This document shows, piece by piece, positions 12,616 through 24,051 of a stretch of 64,000 nucleotides of DNA. Every line of letters starts with the position of its first letter. Within the stretch, counting starts at the first letter, position 1. Source of the DNA: Ziziphus jujuba (lineage: Eukaryota > Streptophyta > Magnoliopsida > Rosales > Rhamnaceae); assembly GCF_031755915.1 (NCBI RefSeq), contig NC_083390.1:15345001-15409000 (forward strand). The letters are read 5' to 3'. Both the position numbers and the translations under genes were made by a program. The notes beneath the pieces were generated by a model. That model was not told where the DNA came from. It saw only the letters and a list, made by a program, of their open reading frames with translations, and searched no databases.

Positions 12616-13287
12616 TGAGAATCATTATTAATCCTATTTTCCATCCTACATGGCATAGGAGAGCTAATTTGGAGCCTAAAATAGCTGGAGATTGGATAAC
12701 CACAACTTAGTTGTCAACTAGTCAACTAGTCAACTAGTTTCCTAATTTGAGTTTGACTTTTTGTTTTAGGAAACTATCTTTTATTTGGTTATTTACTGGA
12801 TAAATTACTTTAGGAAAGCTAAAATTCTATAATTTTGATTGTAAATTAATTAATTGCTAATTCAAAATGAAGGAATTAATTAATCCAAATTAGAATAGAA
12901 AATGAGGTGGAATTCGGCCACATTAAGGAAACCACTATGGCGGCCGGTTTTTTGACCTAATTGTTTATGGTTTTATTTTGTGTTTTCAAAGCTATTTAAA
13001 GGCTTATTTTCTCAATAATAGACAATACATTACTCATACAGAAAAATATTTATGAGAAAGAATTCTCTTTGTTCTATTTGAACACCTAAAACACTTAATA
13101 GAAATTAAGTGTTTTAGTTTGACTTATTAATAGGACATCCATCACCTATTGTGGCGTCTTCATCATATACCAAGGTTTCTAATCATAAGTTGATTAGGGG
13201 TAAAGGTTTCCATTAGAATCTGAACATAATTAAGATCTGGGCTGATATAATACGGGTTTAAGAGCAAGTCGACCAAGGTTCATATCA
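12616..13287 (+). mobile_element. LTR of a Ty3/gypsy element
   Basis: Bounded on the left by a polypurine tract and TGAGAATC, and on the right by 'catatca' followed by a primer-binding-site-like sequence. Length is about 672 bp. Its last 220 bp match window positions 1-218. The triple 'gtcaactagtcaactagt' lies near 12713-12738. The left boundary is inferred; the right one is firmer. Confidence 0.6.
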
Positions 13288-13289
13288 TT

Positions 13290-13304
13290 CGGTATCAAAG
13301 CCAA
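13290..13304 (+). other. Primer-binding site (initiator-Met tRNA type)
   Basis: 'cggtatcaaagccaa' resembles the plant LTR-element primer site TGGTATCAGAGCC, complementary to the 3' end of initiator tRNA-Met, with two changes. It lies three bases past the LTR end and precedes gag by 1.15 kb of T-rich untranslated leader (13305-14451), which holds no gene. Confidence 0.65.
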
Positions 13305-14451
13305 ATTTTGTTCAAGTGTGATCTTATTTACTTTGTTTTGTTTTGTGTTATTTTTCAATTTTAGCATTAGGTTAAGGTTGCTTCTATCTTCTACTACATT
13401 ACAGGGAAAAAAAAATGATTTTCTTCATAGCCAAATTTGTTCCTTGTTTAATCTAAATTTTTGCTTCCTAATTTACTGGTTGTTTTTGCATATTAGTTCT
13501 TAGTAATTTGGTTTATTATTGATTTTTCTTTGCTTTTTTAATCTTAAATAGTTGCATTCATATATTTTAAAAAAAAAAAGGAGTTTGAGAACATATTGCA
13601 TAAAATCTATAAATTTTTGTAATTTGTTTACGGTTGAAAGTTGGTCTCGGGGTTTGGTGGAATTTTTGGCATTGGAATTGCAATTTTTGGTTTTGATTCT
13701 TACATGGAACTGTGTTTATATTCAGTGAGTATTTTAAAAAAAAATTACTACACAAAAGGCCAGTTTTGAAGTTTGAAAGGTTTGAATATTGTTTGTTTGA
13801 GAATTGTTGGAATTGCTACTTTTTGATTAAATATTGGCTGCTAGAAATTTGAATTTTGAGTGCTAAAATTTTTTGGTTTAAAATTGGTAAAGAATTTGAA
13901 ACAAAACTTAAATTACAAGAACTCCAACCAACAACTATTCCATATTTTGTCCAAAATTTTTCTTGTTCGTTGTTTGAATCTCTTTCCTAAATTTTATCCT
14001 TGAATTTTTGATTTCTTAATATTCTAGTATGCTCCTTATTAATTTCGAAAATTACTTGTTAATTTACCTTATTTTTTGTTAGTTAAGCCGAGACTAGGTT
14101 TTGTTAATTCACTCAGAATTTGTTTGTTTTAGTTGCTGTTTTATTGATAAGTTTAATTAAGGCATACTTGTGATCTAGCTGCTGTTTTGAGTGTGTTTTA
14201 ATTAGAACTTTGAGATAATTCTTTAACCAAAAAAAGCAAGAGAGTGTGAGCTTAAAAGAGGGTTAAAAGTCAAAACTAGTGTGCAAACACAAGTGTCGAG
14301 ACCTTGTTTAATGAAACACATGAGGGAGTGATTTTGGTTAGGATTTTTGCATTATTTATACTAATATGGAAGATTCAAAGGTGAGAAGAGAAGATGGCTC
14401 ATTAAGAATTAATGAAGAGGAATCTGTATTGGAGATGAACCTACCGACACG

Positions 14452-15510
14452 ATGGTGATCTTGGAACAACTCCGAAGGATGAATGCTCACTTTGATCACC
14501 TAAATCAAAAAATGGACAGATTTAAGAATTCACAAGATGGGCCAAATCCTAGGGTGGATTTTAATGGAGGCCGAGGACGAGGTCGAAGAGGTCGTGGATG
14601 TCCTAGGGTAGGATTTGAGGAAGGTAATTTTAGAGACAATCTGAAGGAGGAGTCTGATGAAATTTTTGCATTCCAAGGAAGGAAAAATTGTGGGATGCAA
14701 GTTAGAGATGAGGATGATGATCTTGAAAATGTTAGAGTGAATATCCCACCATTTTTGGGAAAAAGTGTTCCGGAGGCATACTTAGAGTGGGAGGAGCATA
14801 TGGAGATGATATTTGATTACCATAATTATTCCGAGGCAAAGAAGATGAAATTGGCTACTTTAGAATTTGGACTTTATGCACTCCGATGGTGGAATAATGA
14901 GCAAAGTACCCAAAGAAGAGTTGGAGATGAACCTATTACTACTTGGAGACAAATTAAACGAGCCATGAAAAAGAGATTTGTACAAGTCACTACCATAGGT
15001 TGCTACATCAAAAGCTTCAATCATTGACACAAGGAATTTGGACCGTAGAAGATTACTTATAAAGAGATGGAGATGCTCATGATGAGGTTGGGCATGAGTG
15101 AGGATCGTGAGGCAACCATGGCACGGTTTTTTGGGTGGTTTGAACCATGAGATAACCAACCAAGTGGAATTACAACAATATGTAGAATTGGAGGAGATGC
15201 TTCATGTAGCAATCAAGATTGAAAACCAATTCAAGAGGAGGGGTACAAGCTCATGGTTTGGAGGTGTTTCAAATAGCGGTAGGACTAATTCAAGGGTTTT
15301 GAGAAGCAATCTCCCCTATGAAACAAAGCCAAAACCAAAATATGGCAAAGAGAGTTCCAACCGGCCAAGGAAAGATAATCTACCCGAACACCCAGAAGCA
15401 CCTAAATCGAGTGGTAAGCTTGATTCTAAACCTTCTAGAACTCGTGACATTGTTTGGTTTAAGTGCCAGGATCAAGGACATATTGTCAATTAATGTCCAA
15501 ATCAAAGAAT
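14452..15510 (+). pseudogene. Ty3/gypsy gag, broken
   Basis: The first frame (14452-15027) has a Gly/Arg-rich stretch (GGRGRGRRGRG) and the retrotransposon gag core (VNIPPFLGKSVPEAYLEWEE, then LRWWNNEQSTQRR, TTWRQIKRAMKKRFV). A frameshift near 14995 moves the reading, which carries on as a gag C-terminus (VELQQYVELEEMLHVAIKIE) to 15490. At the zinc knuckle, WFKCQDQGHIVN then stop then C, the first Cys is Trp and a TAA replaces the residue before the last Cys. Gag would package element RNA; this copy cannot. Confidence 0.8.
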
Positions 15511-15511
15511 A

Positions 15512-18500
15512 ATGATACTGAAAAGTAATGGAGAGTTAGAGTCCGAAAGTGAAGAATTCGAGGATGAGGTAGAATTTGTTGATGAAGAAATTAGAGATGA
15601 AGAACATGAAGAAGCCGAGACTCTTAAAGCTTCAAAAGTTGAATTGAGTTTGGTTGCAAAGAGGGTCCTGACTGTGTATAAAGATGAGGATCAAGTACAA
15701 AGAGAAAACATCTTCTATATCCGATGTGAAATTCAAGGTAATACATGTAGTATGATAATTGATACTGGAAGTTGTGCTAATGTAATTAGTAATGTTGTGG
15801 TTGAGAAATTAAGTTTAACAACAATTAAACATCCCGAACCATATAGATTACAATGGCTTAATGATAGTGGTGAGATGAAAGTAAACAAACAAGCCAAGGT
15901 AAAATTCAACATTAATAAATATGTGAATGTTGTTTTATGTGATGTTGTTTCCATGCATGCTGGCCAAATTTTATCGGGTAGACCATAGTAATTTGATAAA
16001 GATACCATCCACCATGGTAGAGAGAATTCTATTGTATTTAAATTTAAGGAAATGAAGATCAAGCTTGATCCATTAATTCCGAAGGAGATGTTTAGATACC
16101 AACTTCAAATGCAACAAAAAAAGGAGGCCGAAAAGCTAAAAGAGAGGCTAAGTGTGGCACCCACAGCTTCACCAATGGAGAAAAGAGGTAACGCCGGTTC
16201 ATCTACTCAAGGTAACTCTTCTAAAACTAAAATTGAGTGGAAAAATAATGAAAAAGCCGAGAGGATGGAAAATAGAGAGAAAGCCAAAGTGAGAGAAAAA
16301 TTGTGGTGGTCGAAAGTGGGAAGGAAAAAGAGAGGAAAGAAAAGAAAAAAAAAATTTATCTTAGTTTAGGTGAGGTTAAAAAGGCAATTTTGAATAATAA
16401 ACCATTGCTGGTCATGATTTATAAAGATGTTTATCTAAATGATCAAGCTAACCTTGAAGAGCTTGAATTGCTAAGTTCTATTTCTTCTTTTTTGCAGGAA
16501 TTTAATGATGTCTTTCCAGAAGAAATTCTTAATGGTTTATCACCTATTCGAGGTGAACGTCAAATTGATTTTGTTCCTGGAGCTGCAATTCCTAATAAAC
16601 CTGCATATAGGAGTAATCACAAGAAAACAAAGGAACTACGAAGACAGGTAAGTGAGTTGTTTAACAAAGGTTACATTAGAGAAAGCATAAGTCCATGTGT
16701 TGTCCCTGTTTTATTAGTACCTAGGAAAGATGGATCATAGCGCATGTGTGTTGATTGTGGAGCTATTAATAATATAACTATTAAATATAGCCATCCAATT
16801 CCTAGGTTAGATGATATGCTTGATGAATTACATGGTGCATGTATGTTTGCTAAGACCTTAGGAATGGTTATCACCAAATTAGGATGAAAGAGGGAGATGA
16901 ATGGAAAACTGCGTTTAAAACTAAATATAGATTATATGAGTGGTTAGCAATGCCTTTTGATTTAACTAATGCACCTAGTACTTTTATAAGTTTAATGAAT
17001 TATGTCATGCTCCATTCTGTAACACCCCGTCCCGCATCGCACCGGAATCCGTGCACGTTGACCAAGGTTGACCGTTGACCGTTGACCAAAGGGGTCAAAA
17101 GTTGACTTTTTGACTCGATGGGAATTTCGAGTTGACCAGGATACCGTGGCGAAGTGCACGATGCCAAGAGTTCGTAGACTGGTAGCACATTGAAAACGGA
17201 GCTACGGTTTGGAAGTTATGGACGAAACAAGTTGCGGTCCAAACTGTCCAAGGAGTGCCGGGGTTGACTTTTTGTTTATGGGGAATTGAGCTCTGACTTG
17301 TGCATGGTTGTGAAGTGCTCGTTGATACGAGTTCACAGACTAGCGGCACGCTCAAAACGGACATCCGGTTAAAAAGTTATGGACGTTTGAAGTTTACCGG
17401 ATACCGTATTATTTTAATATTTTTGGGTCGGTGAACAGTGAAATGCCACGTGTCAGCTTTTGATTGGTCCACGTGGCATGAACAGTGTCACAGGGGTTTT
17501 TATTTGTTAAAAGTCTCGGGGAAGAGAGAGAAAGAGAGAGAGGAGAGAGAAAGAGAGAGAGAGAGCCACCACCGGCCACCGGAGTTTTCCACTATTCCGG
17601 CCGAGTTACTGTACACACGCCAGACAGAAAGCTTGCCCACCTCATTTCCGGCAAAACCTCCAAGTTTTACGGTGAACGGCCGCCGGACGCGCCCGGATCG
17701 GACGTCCGAAGTTTGGCGGCGATTTTTCCCCTCCACCGCCGGCCACCGCGAATCGGCACTGTTCCGGCCATTTTCCGGCCACACGCACCTGACAGCCTTG
17801 ATCCTCTCCTCAAGTCCGGCCTACCCACCAAAAATCACGGCCATCGGACCACCGACGCGCCGGGATCGGAGCGTTTTCCGGCGAGGGGTCGGAAATCTTC
17901 AAACGGTGATTTCGCCGCCGTCCGACCTCCGTTTTGCTCACCGCCGGTCCCGTTGGATTGGTCTCCTCAAGATCTACAAGTCTGCAAAATTTCACGACCA
18001 ACGGCCACCGCACGCGCCGCCGCCGGCGACGATTGCCGGTGACCGCGGCGGTTCGTCGGAAAGTACTGTTCCGGCGAGTACCCGAAATTCCGGCCAGCTC
18101 CAGTCCGCAGTGTTCGACCTCCTGAATCCGAATCCGGCTTCCGTTTCCACCAATTCGTGATGGTTTGAGAGAATTGCGGAGCCGAAACTCGAAAAGCTTT
18201 CCGGCGAGATTCCGATCCCGTCGGGTCCGATCACCGGAAAGTAAGACCGAATCCGTGATCCTCATCACGCAAGCTTCGATTCGGTATATAACTCGTAACC
18301 CTTAGATGTCGCTTGGTGTTCGCTCCCCGGGTATCCATTTGGGAATTATCCGAATAAAATATTAATATTTTTGGTTTGTGCACTGTGGTTGTTTAGGTGC
18401 ACGCGCGAGTAGCGGAGTTGATCCCGAGGAGGATCTTAGTTGATTTGCGTGCTCCAGGTGAGTGACCCACCTTCAAAAATTATTTTGTGCAATTAATTAA

Positions 18501-20055
18501 ATTTAATTGGTATTTAATTTAGTATTTAAATTATGCTCATGTGGTGTGGTTTAATTATGGTTTTAATGCGGTTTAATTTAAATTATTTGTTATGCATGAG
18601 CAAGGTATGTTTCGGTATTGATTTTACGTGGTTTCAAATGTGATTTCTCGGGCATAATTGGGTTAAATATTTTATGAAAATATTTGGTTAAATTTTATAA
18701 ATTATGCCCGCGGTATTTTTATGGTTGCATCTCGTATTTCGAGGAAAATTGTGGTTTGTTGATTATCGTTGTTTCGTACCGGGTTGTTTAAATAAAAATA
18801 TGTGGGATGGTGTTTTGTGAAAATATGGTATACTTCCCACGGTGGTTTTTGGAAAAAACGGTACGGTTGGTTGTTATTGTTTATTTTTAGACGCACTCAT
18901 ACAGTATTGGTGTTCTGGTGTATGGTGTATGGACACGTGGTTTAGCACGCGGTTATTATGTGGTTTAGCGTGCGGTTTTTACTTCACCCGTGAGTTGCCA
19001 TTGGACCGTGGGCAGGCAAGGTTATTGTTGCGCACAGCCGCCCCCCTCCTTGGCCGGGTGATGGTTTTTTTAGCAGTTGGTACTGTCGGGACGCCGAAGT
19101 GACCGCTGCAGGTTTCTCTCTTTAACCTCCCGCCAGTCGGTGCTCAGGACGCTGGGTATCGGAGGGCATCACCGGTATATGGTGTGGTGCGTCAGGTGTA
19201 ATTGTCGGTGTAAATTGCAAATAATGGTTTAAACCCCAAAGGTGTTCAAAATTTATTTACTATAATTTATTATATTTTTATTATATATTTGGGGTATGTA
19301 TTTATTTAATTTTGTTATCAAATGGTTTAATCCCTTGGTTTTTGGGAGGTATGAACATTGGGTTTTGCGAAAAGGTTTTAAAAAGGGAACATTTCAAACG
19401 GAGCGATTGGTGAGAGTTTTGAGAGAAATTATTATTTTCCAACCGTTATTATTATTATTGATTTATTAATTGTTGGTATTCGTTCTATTCCTTAATTGCT
19501 ATTACTATTATTTTTATTATCCCAAAAGGTGTTCAGTAGTTCGGGTTACTCACGGAGATGATTAGCATCTCACACTCTTAAATTCCGTTCCCTTAGGTGC
19601 AAGTGGTGGTAGACGTTCTTCCGGAGCGAACCAAGTTTTCCGCTGCTGTTGTGTTTCGAGAAGTATCTTTGTACTCTTTCATTTCAGTGTATTAGTATTT
19701 CTGTTGTTTAGCACTTCTTAAAGCTCTGTATACTATTGGGATACTTCTGTTTTATTTACGCACTGGACTGTTGTTGCTTTTGAGAAGTGCTGTACTTTGT
19801 GGAACAGTTTGTAGGTTGTGAGAGGAATAAGGGGATGTTTTTAGAAGTGTGTTTTCAGTGTAGGTAGTTTGTGGTAAGTAAATCCCTTAGGGGAGGCTCT
19901 GTCGGATTTTCCGTTGGAGGGTCCGGTAGGGTTTCCCTGGGATCAGGGCTGTCTAGGGTTCCGGGGAAGGAATTCTGGACGGGTCCTGACAATTCATTGG
20001 AAAATTTATGGTTGTTTATTTTGATGATATTCTTCTATATCGTAAAAACTTAGAT
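15512..20055 (+). pseudogene. Ty3/gypsy protease and reverse transcriptase, split by a solo LTR
   Basis: Protease: IIDTGSCANVISN near 15760, then VVLCDVVSMHAGQILSGRP to 15985. Reverse transcriptase: FNDVFPEEI near 16500, IDFVPGAAIPNKPAYR, PCVVPVLLVPRKDGS, a TAG after it (16738), [11 protein letters not shown], a frameshift near 16860, [20 protein letters not shown] and LTNAPSTF to 17017. The solo LTR at 17018-19991 interrupts here. The sequence resumes at 19992 as IGKFMVVYFDDILLYRKNLDE, including the FDD active site. At about 20056 it is cut and joined to a GTE-like gene copy. RNase H, integrase and the 3' LTR are absent. Confidence 0.85.
17018..19991 (+). mobile_element. Solo LTR of a large-LTR Tekay/Del-type retrotransposon, nested in the gypsy RT
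   Basis: Begins TGTAACACCCC and ends GGGTCCTGACA, about 2974 bp. Flanks share 'attc' (17014-17017 and 19992-19995), a 4-bp duplication, or 5 bp with one base lost. Removing the insert and one 'attc' rejoins the reverse transcriptase motif PFIGKF, apart from one missing base just upstream. There is no primer site, polypurine tract or pol. It matches 7210-9949 inverted. The GC-rich GA-repeat centre (about 17500-18240) opens several long frames without homology to any protein I know. Confidence 0.85.
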
Positions 20056-20775
20056 GAAGCAATGGAGTTGAAGAGGAGGCAAGAAAAAAAGAAAGAAGCT
20101 TCACTGGCTGCTTTACATCGACTGGAAAGAATCATTGAGTTCGAGAGCTGCGAAGAGATCGAGTTAAGGAAGAATAAGCTAAAGAAAGACAGGGAAGCTT
20201 CACACATTGCTTTAGAACAACTCGAAATAAGTGTAGTGTTTGAAGATAATCTTCAAGCCGAGAAGGAAATTACCATCATGTGTCGCGCTTCTCCCTACTA
20301 CCATGTTCTTGGTCGAAACCCATTAAATGGACTAGGGTTGTTTCTTAAGCATGATGATGATGAGGACATTGATGAGGACAATCATGAGGAGGAGATTATG
20401 TTACATGGAGAATATATAACCAACAAGTCCAAGTCCAAGTCCAAGTCCAAGGCATTCAAGTTCCACAATGGCCAAGGCAATCAAACTTCATCAATACAAT
20501 TGTCATCGAAACAAGCTGCTAGGGTTTCCATATTAAAGACCTAGTTTATGGATGTGATCTTCAAGTCGCAGCAATTACTTGGTCTTCTTGGCTGCATAAT
20601 TCAAGATTTAAAGAAACAAAAGCAGTCGATAATCAATAATGGAAGTTTCAAGAAGAGCACGAGGCAGTACTGCAAAAGCAAGAGCACCATTAACGCTAAA
20701 ATGCCAAGTGCTACAGTAGCGTTTAAAAAAAGTTTCTGTGTATTTCCAATGCTTATTTATTATGGTATGCAGTAG
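20056..20775 (+). pseudogene. Broken copy of the GTE-tail-like gene, fused to reverse transcriptase
   Basis: Clear copy of the intact gene at 32486-33076. Shared blocks include MELKRR, LERIIEFES, EASH/RMAL-type repeats, VVFEDNLQ, CRASPYYHV, GRNPLNGLGLFLK and QAARVS. A single TAG (20542-20544) replaces the codon before FMDVI, after which the frame runs on with FMDVIFKSQQLLGLL. A (Lys-Ser)n stretch from repeated 'aagtcc' (about 20426-20453) is specific to this copy. Upstream, the gypsy reverse transcriptase runs into it in the same frame (open from 20008). 'gaagc' at the join is also present upstream of the intact copy, suggesting a microhomology junction. Probably non-functional. Confidence 0.8.
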
Positions 20776-21067
20776 AGAACCCTAAGCAATTGTATGGGAT
20801 TTTGTCATTGTATTTTTACTTCAATTATGATGAACACCGACAGCAATTTAATCTTCAAATTTATTCACTAATTCTTGTTTTCTTTTTAATCCAATTTGAG
20901 ATTCGCAATAACATTCTTTCTTTTGTAAAATCCCCAACATCTTTCTTTCTATGGTCGACTTTTCCAAACATTTGACATAGGACATCCTTTATTGTAACCT
21001 TAATATTCTTCAAAAGCGTAGTCTAACATGATCAACTCTACAAATCTAGCAGTATATCATTCTATGC
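20776..21067. other. Spacer, no gene seen
   Basis: AT-rich DNA following the broken GTE-like copy. No coding or repeat pattern was recognised. Confidence 0.4.
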
Positions 21068-22037
21068 ATATTATGGGTGGGATTCGTGTTGCCGCGTCGT
21101 ATTCATGTCAACTTGTTTATTAATCGTGTTGAAATTGCCCAATCCGTTAATTAATCATGTCAGAAATATTCAATTCGAATACGACCCACTTAATAAACAG
21201 ATAACTTGACACGACCCGTATAACCCGTTTATTAAATGGATCAATTTGGGTCAACATGATCCGTTAACACGAAATTGACCCGTTTATACGAAATTGATCC
21301 ATTTACACAAAATTTACCTAATTAAACGAATTACCTTATTTAAATTAATTATTTCATATAAAATAAAAATAATTTAGTTATTAATTAATTCAAATTAAAA
21401 TATATATGTAAAACCATGTAATTATAGTTACAAATTTACAAATAATATGATAATATAACAATTTCATATTATAGTTAAATATAGATACATATATCTACAT
21501 AATAAACCTAATGCTATTTCTTTAAAAATATGAAAAAACTTTATTAATAATTAGGTTTTTATTTTTCTACATCTCCAATACTTTTAGGCATATTAATTTG
21601 TATTTTTTCGATGTCCACAAATCCATACGTGTATTAAACATGTTATAGTTAAGTAAATAAATATTATTTCAATATTTTTTATTTTTTATTTTTAATTAAT
21701 AATATAATCTTAAAAAAGTTTGATATTTAGTAATAATATTAGTTAAAGTTTTATTAATAGTAAATTTAATATATTAAAGTTATAATTTAAACGGGTTATA
21801 ATCATGTCGGATTCGGGTTAAACGGATCAACTTGAAATTGACAAGGTAAATTAAACGGGTCAATTCGAGTCAATTTCGAGTTAAACAGATCAATCCGAAA
21901 CTAACACATTTATTACTTATATTAAATAAGTTGATCCGAATTTGACCCGAATAATTTATAATAAATCAAAACCCATTAATTTCGTGTCATTTTCAAATCG
22001 TGTCACTGTGTCATGACTTAAATTGTCACCCCTAATA
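21068..22037. mobile_element. Non-autonomous DNA transposon-like repeat with imperfect inverted ends
   Basis: The left end 'tattatgggtgggatt' and the right end 'aattgtcacccctaata' are imperfect inverted repeats. Just inside, the left half is rich in 'gacacgacccg', 'aacccgttta' and 'gttaacacgaaattgaccc'. The right half carries the opposite orientation ('aacgggttataatc', 'ttcgggttaaacgg', 'aacgggtcaattcg'). Such CGGGTTAA-rich elements with GGGGTG ends are common in plant genomes. No protein is encoded. An hAT-like origin is only a guess; no clean target duplication was seen. Confidence 0.55.
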
Positions 22038-22049
22038 TATATAGTATGT

Positions 22050-23260
22050 AGTCCAAGTTCAAAAAATCGGTATCGATGGAGATATCGAGAGTTTAAAATA
22101 CGTAAATTTCCATAAAAATATTGAAAAATATCGAATGTCGATAAAAAATTATAAAAAATGATGGAAATTTATTTTAAAAAATGAAAATTTTTATTGAAAC
22201 TTTAGAATTAGCTTATTTAATCCATTGATTATCAAATTGATCATAAAACTTGCTAAAATATTGAATGGATATTATATTCTTATTAGTGAATTGATTTGTA
22301 ATAAACATTAATGATCATAGATAAACTATTATTAATAAAAATATATCAAAAAATACATATAAGATAAAATTATTTATTAACTTAAATATATAAATCGATT
22401 ATTACAATTGCATTGCAGTTCATAAATGTCATTTTAATACCATATAGAACTTCTGGATGGTTGAAAATCATCAGTTTCCTCAGTTTGATTTTGAGATGTG
22501 AAATGTAAAAAATAATTATGAAAATATGTATCTCCCCGATAATTTTGCACATAATTATTAATATGCCAACTATATGGATTTTGCATTATTAGTTGACTAT
22601 GTGTATAACTACTACTTTTTGATGATTGAGTTTGAGATAGTACCCATGATTTGCTACTTGATGACATTCCATAAATATCCATTGAATAAGGGTTACGAAA
22701 AAAACTTCCAACGCTCATAGATTCAAAATTCATAGAAATCGAATTTTCTTCTTGTTGTGACATCTTCATTATAGATTTCTCTTTACGTATATAGTCTTTT
22801 CCAATAGTATCGAATCCTTGACCTACATCTCTAATCTCATGATTTATATCTTGTATTGCATGTGTATAATATTGTTCACCAGTAAATGGGATTAATCCAA
22901 CTTCTTGATTTGGTGATTCCCTTTGGCCACTATCTCTTCTAAATATCAATAATATTTATGAATTTTTTTAAAAAAAATTAATAAATTTTATGAATATTTT
23001 TGAAATTTCAGTGGAAATTTCATGAAAATTTCAAAAATTTCTATGGAAATTATAAATTTTTTAACCAAATCATTAAGAATTTGATGTGGATATTTTATGC
23101 AAATTTTCATAGAAATTTTGATAAAATTTTGAAAATTTCAATAGATATTATGAAAATTTTATATATTTCTATTTCGAATTTAAATTCTATCGATCCCTTC
23201 TAAAATTAAAAATTTTGAAAAATTTTAAAAAAATATAGAATATTTTAAACCTTATATAGC
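22050..23260 (-). mobile_element. hAT-type transposon remnant
   Basis: The left part has 'atcggtatcgatggagatatcg' variants and both flanks are full of 'atggaaattt'/'gaaaattt' repeats, surrounding the coding remnant at 22434-22949. Exact termini and target duplications were not found. Confidence 0.4.
22434..22949 (-). pseudogene. C-terminal fragment of an hAT-family transposase-like protein
   Basis: An open 171-residue frame contains SGQRESPNQEVGLIPFTGEQ, YYTHAIQD, DVGQGFDTIGKDYIRKEKSI and a Ser/Asn/Tyr-rich tail ending QTEETDDFQPSRSSIWY. From memory, similar tails follow the dimerisation domain in plant BED-finger/hAT transposase-like proteins. No BED finger, DUF659 or hAT dimerisation domain is visible here, so only the tail is left. 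Confidence 0.45.
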
Positions 23261-23694
23261 CTCTGTTATATTGTGTTTTAATGTAACAGGTCTTACGTGG
23301 ATCACTCAGTACGTATAGATGCAATTACGAGGCCCACCATTAGTTGACAATTGTACAGCTAAGACTTTCCTTTTATGCATGCCTGATAAAAGCTAAATAG
23401 TTATCAACAATGACGTATAAAAGGATTATTTTGAAACTCATTTTCAAATTATGATTATACCTTTTTTAATCATGATCAAAAGCAAACAAATAAGTTGTTA
23501 AAAATAAAAAATAAAAAATAAAAAAAGAGTAAAAAAGTTATACATAATTTTCGAAACAAAATACATAATAGCATAACGGCAATTAGTGGGCTAACAGCAG
23601 TACAACTGCATAAGATTTTCAAAACTGTTCATAATTTTTGTTATTTGTAGCGTTACGGAAAATAATGTATGTTACAAAAATAATAGCGTAACAA

Positions 23695-23733
<39 letters not shown>

Positions 23734-24051
23734 TATTGATATTTGGCCAAAAAACCATCAGTGTTCCAAGATTTTCCATCTGCTTAAGATTTCCTAAATA
23801 ATAAGAATTTTTTTATTGGAATGACAAGCATGAAAAACTAACATCTCTGTAGCAGGGCAAAATGTAATACGAACTGTATGCAAATTTACCATTCTTATGT
23901 TCAGAGCATTCTTATGCACTCAGAAAAACTTCTACAAATTTCAAAATGTTGAGAAGTTACTATCAAAAAGTAAACTCGAATGCAAAAACTATGATCCATG
24001 GTCGAACAAAAACAAACCTAGTACATTTCTAGAACTATAAAACTGCATATG
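23261..24051. other. AT-rich spacer with a (TA)n microsatellite
   Basis: A pure TA run covers 23699-23731. No gene was seen. The right part is the 3' flank of the SEN54 gene on the minus strand. Confidence 0.6.

Noticed and set aside
17438..18268. Several open frames of 80-240 codons
   Set aside because: Same GC-rich LTR centre as at 9 kb. Arg/Pro/Ser-rich composition comes from CCGGCG-type repeats, and frames are not conserved between the two LTR copies.
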